A DNA stretch of 64,000 nucleotides, taken from contig NC_088645.1 of NCBI RefSeq assembly GCF_964019385.1, positions 38,404,350 through 38,468,349 of the forward strand, given 5' to 3'. This stretch comes from Sycon ciliatum (taxonomy: Eukaryota > Porifera > Calcarea > Leucosolenida > Sycettidae). A program made the translations under genes and the position numbers. Each line of letters begins with the position of its first letter. The first letter of the stretch is position 1. A model generated the notes under the pieces. It did not search any database and was not told the origin of the DNA. It worked only from the letters and a program-made list of their open reading frames with translations. Shown here one piece after another: positions 62,674-64,000 of the stretch.

Positions 62674-63949
62674 ATGGCCTCCCCTGCATTCAGTGCACTC
62701 ACCTTGCGGCACCTAAGCGCCAATCTCGTGGAACGGGGACTTAGTCCCGCCGGCAAGAAAGCGGAGCTGCTTTCCCGGTTAATGCAATCCGAAGTCGGAC
62801 CCCACGCGGAGTTCTCCGGGAACCCCGCCGAGGCCGCGCGACAAAATGTCGAGGACAAGGACACCCACGAACCTACTATACCTGTCGCCCCCGTGTCCGC
62901 CGCAATCACGACCGCCATGAAACCGTTTATGGACCGACTGAACCGTCGTCCACCGTCAGCCCATAGATCTACATGTTGCTTTTGGTGAGGATCCCGTGTA
63001 TGGAGACCCTAGTAGTAGTAGTACGCATGAACTGGGTGATCAGGCGCAGGCCAGCACTAGTCGTACACGTACACCCGCAGGTCCGCATGCCCCGCACATG
63101 GACATCGATCCTGCTGCTGAGAACCCTGAGCATGAGGCTGAGGCTAAACACGAACAGCGTTCCGCCAACGATGTCGATGTCGACTCGCCGTCCCAGCTGT
63201 CGATGCTCACGCAGTTGGTCACGCAAAAGACGCAAGTGCAACTCACTCAGACCACACGGCGATTCTCTCAGAAGGTGCCACTGGCTAAACTGTGCCCTGG
63301 GGACGATGTTGAGGCATTCCTCACCAGTTTCGAACGATCCATGCGGGCGTACAGAGCTCCTCCGGACGATTGGTTCTATTTGCTAAGCCCACAGCTGACT
63401 GACAAGGCCTTGTTGGCATACACGGAACTTGCCTCCACCGAGGCTGACAGCTACGACCGCGTGAAGGAGGCCATTCTCCATCGCTATGCCGTTACCCCCG
63501 AAATGAGCAGCCGTAAATTTCGGGGCACTACGCTGCAGAACTCGGAGTCCATGATTGACTTCGCCGTCCGTGTCCGTGACACTGGCAGTCGTTGGCTAAG
63601 CCCCGCATCCTCGCACGAAGCCATATGTGAGTTGATCCTACTGGAACAGTTCTTGTCTGTGCTTCCTTTCGGTTTACGCACTTGGCTGCGGGAACGCAAA
63701 CCGTCGTCCCTCGACCAGGCTGCTTCGCTAGCGCAGGATTATCTTGACGCACGGGATCGCGTACAGGAGCCCAGCAGTGGTCGTCTCAGCAGCGGCAGGG
63801 AACAGTCTCTTGTCTGCCACATTTGCCAGCAGCGTGGCCATGGCCATGGATTGTTCTAAGCGACGGGCACCATTGCCGAACACTAACGCACGTGCCCAAG
63901 TGCAGGCATCATTTGCGTCACCCGGACACCGGACGTCCGAGTCATCCAA
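62674..63949 (+). pseudogene. gag: Gag with N-terminal SAP motif, two frameshifts, cut by window end
   Basis: From ATG 62674 the N-terminus reads LTLRHLSANLVERGLSPAGK and KAELLSRLMQ, a SAP-type DNA-binding motif. After a frame change near 62955, a capsid-like region follows (CPGDDVEAFLTSFERSMRAY, YTELASTEADSYDRVKEAIL, FRGTTLQNSESMIDFAVRV) of the kind shared by Ty3/gypsy Gag and vertebrate SCAN domains. A zinc knuckle starts CHICQQRGH, but a second shift near 63840 moves the final AMDCSKRR to another frame. Any pol gene lies beyond 64000. Confidence 0.75.
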
Positions 63950-64000
63950 CCTTGCTCGAGTTCGCAGGGCTGCACCAACCTCAGGCTCAGCGCGGGACCG

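Overview
This window looks like a repeat-saturated stretch of a metazoan nuclear genome, probably a marine invertebrate. A sponge or cnidarian would fit, but that is inference. The evidence is 99-nt ankyrin exons with AG/GT splice borders and a mixture of animal-type elements: a Polinton/Maverick, a tyrosine-recombinase (Ngaro/PAT-like) retrotransposon, Ty3/gypsy elements, APE-type LINEs and foldback MITEs. No rRNA, convincing tRNA, operon or CRISPR array is visible. The only likely host coding sequence is four single ankyrin-repeat exons (445-543, 4045-4143, 34876-34974, 55611-55709). All are on the + strand, all are exactly 99 nt, and each sits downstream of a TG-rich intron tract inside a duplicated unit of a few kb. 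They may be exons of one very large ankyrin gene or parts of dispersed duplicated units.

Layout. 1-9.8 kb: two ankyrin units (A and B) with LINE fragments, MITEs and a possible solo LTR. 10.2-27.1 kb: an old minus-strand LINE cut in two places. One cut holds an 11.6-kb Polinton derivative (10589-22185) and the other a 2.4-kb hairpin-rich insertion (22681-25090). 27.1-34.6 kb: mostly anonymous sequence with a 1-kb inverted-repeat element and a hAT-like MITE. 34.7-43 kb: ankyrin unit C, split by a structurally complete Ngaro/PAT-type element (36671-42307). 43-45 kb: LINE ORF1 remnant split by a foldback MITE at TTAA. 45.1-52.7 kb: tandem units split by a Ty3/gypsy element (45789-51559) with 351-bp LTRs. 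52.9-55.4 kb: decayed RTE-like LINE. 55.4-62.3 kb: ankyrin unit D, split by an apparently intact two-ORF LINE (56791-61062). 62.7-64 kb: start of another LTR-type gag with a SAP motif.

The most unusual object is the Polinton derivative. It starts with AG, ends with CT and is flanked by a 6-bp duplication (TACGTT), all Polinton hallmarks. Its terminal inverted repeats are about 4.2 kb and contain most of a protein-primed-type PolB gene. Both ends carry irregular CCCTAA/TTAGGG arrays in the strand polarity of chromosome telomeres. The 3.2-kb spacer keeps the PolB palm, the C-terminal chromodomain-like piece of the integrase and a zinc-ribbon ORF. Capsid, ATPase and protease genes are missing. 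It looks like a copy-back (snapback) deletion derivative of a larger element whose termini resemble telomeres.
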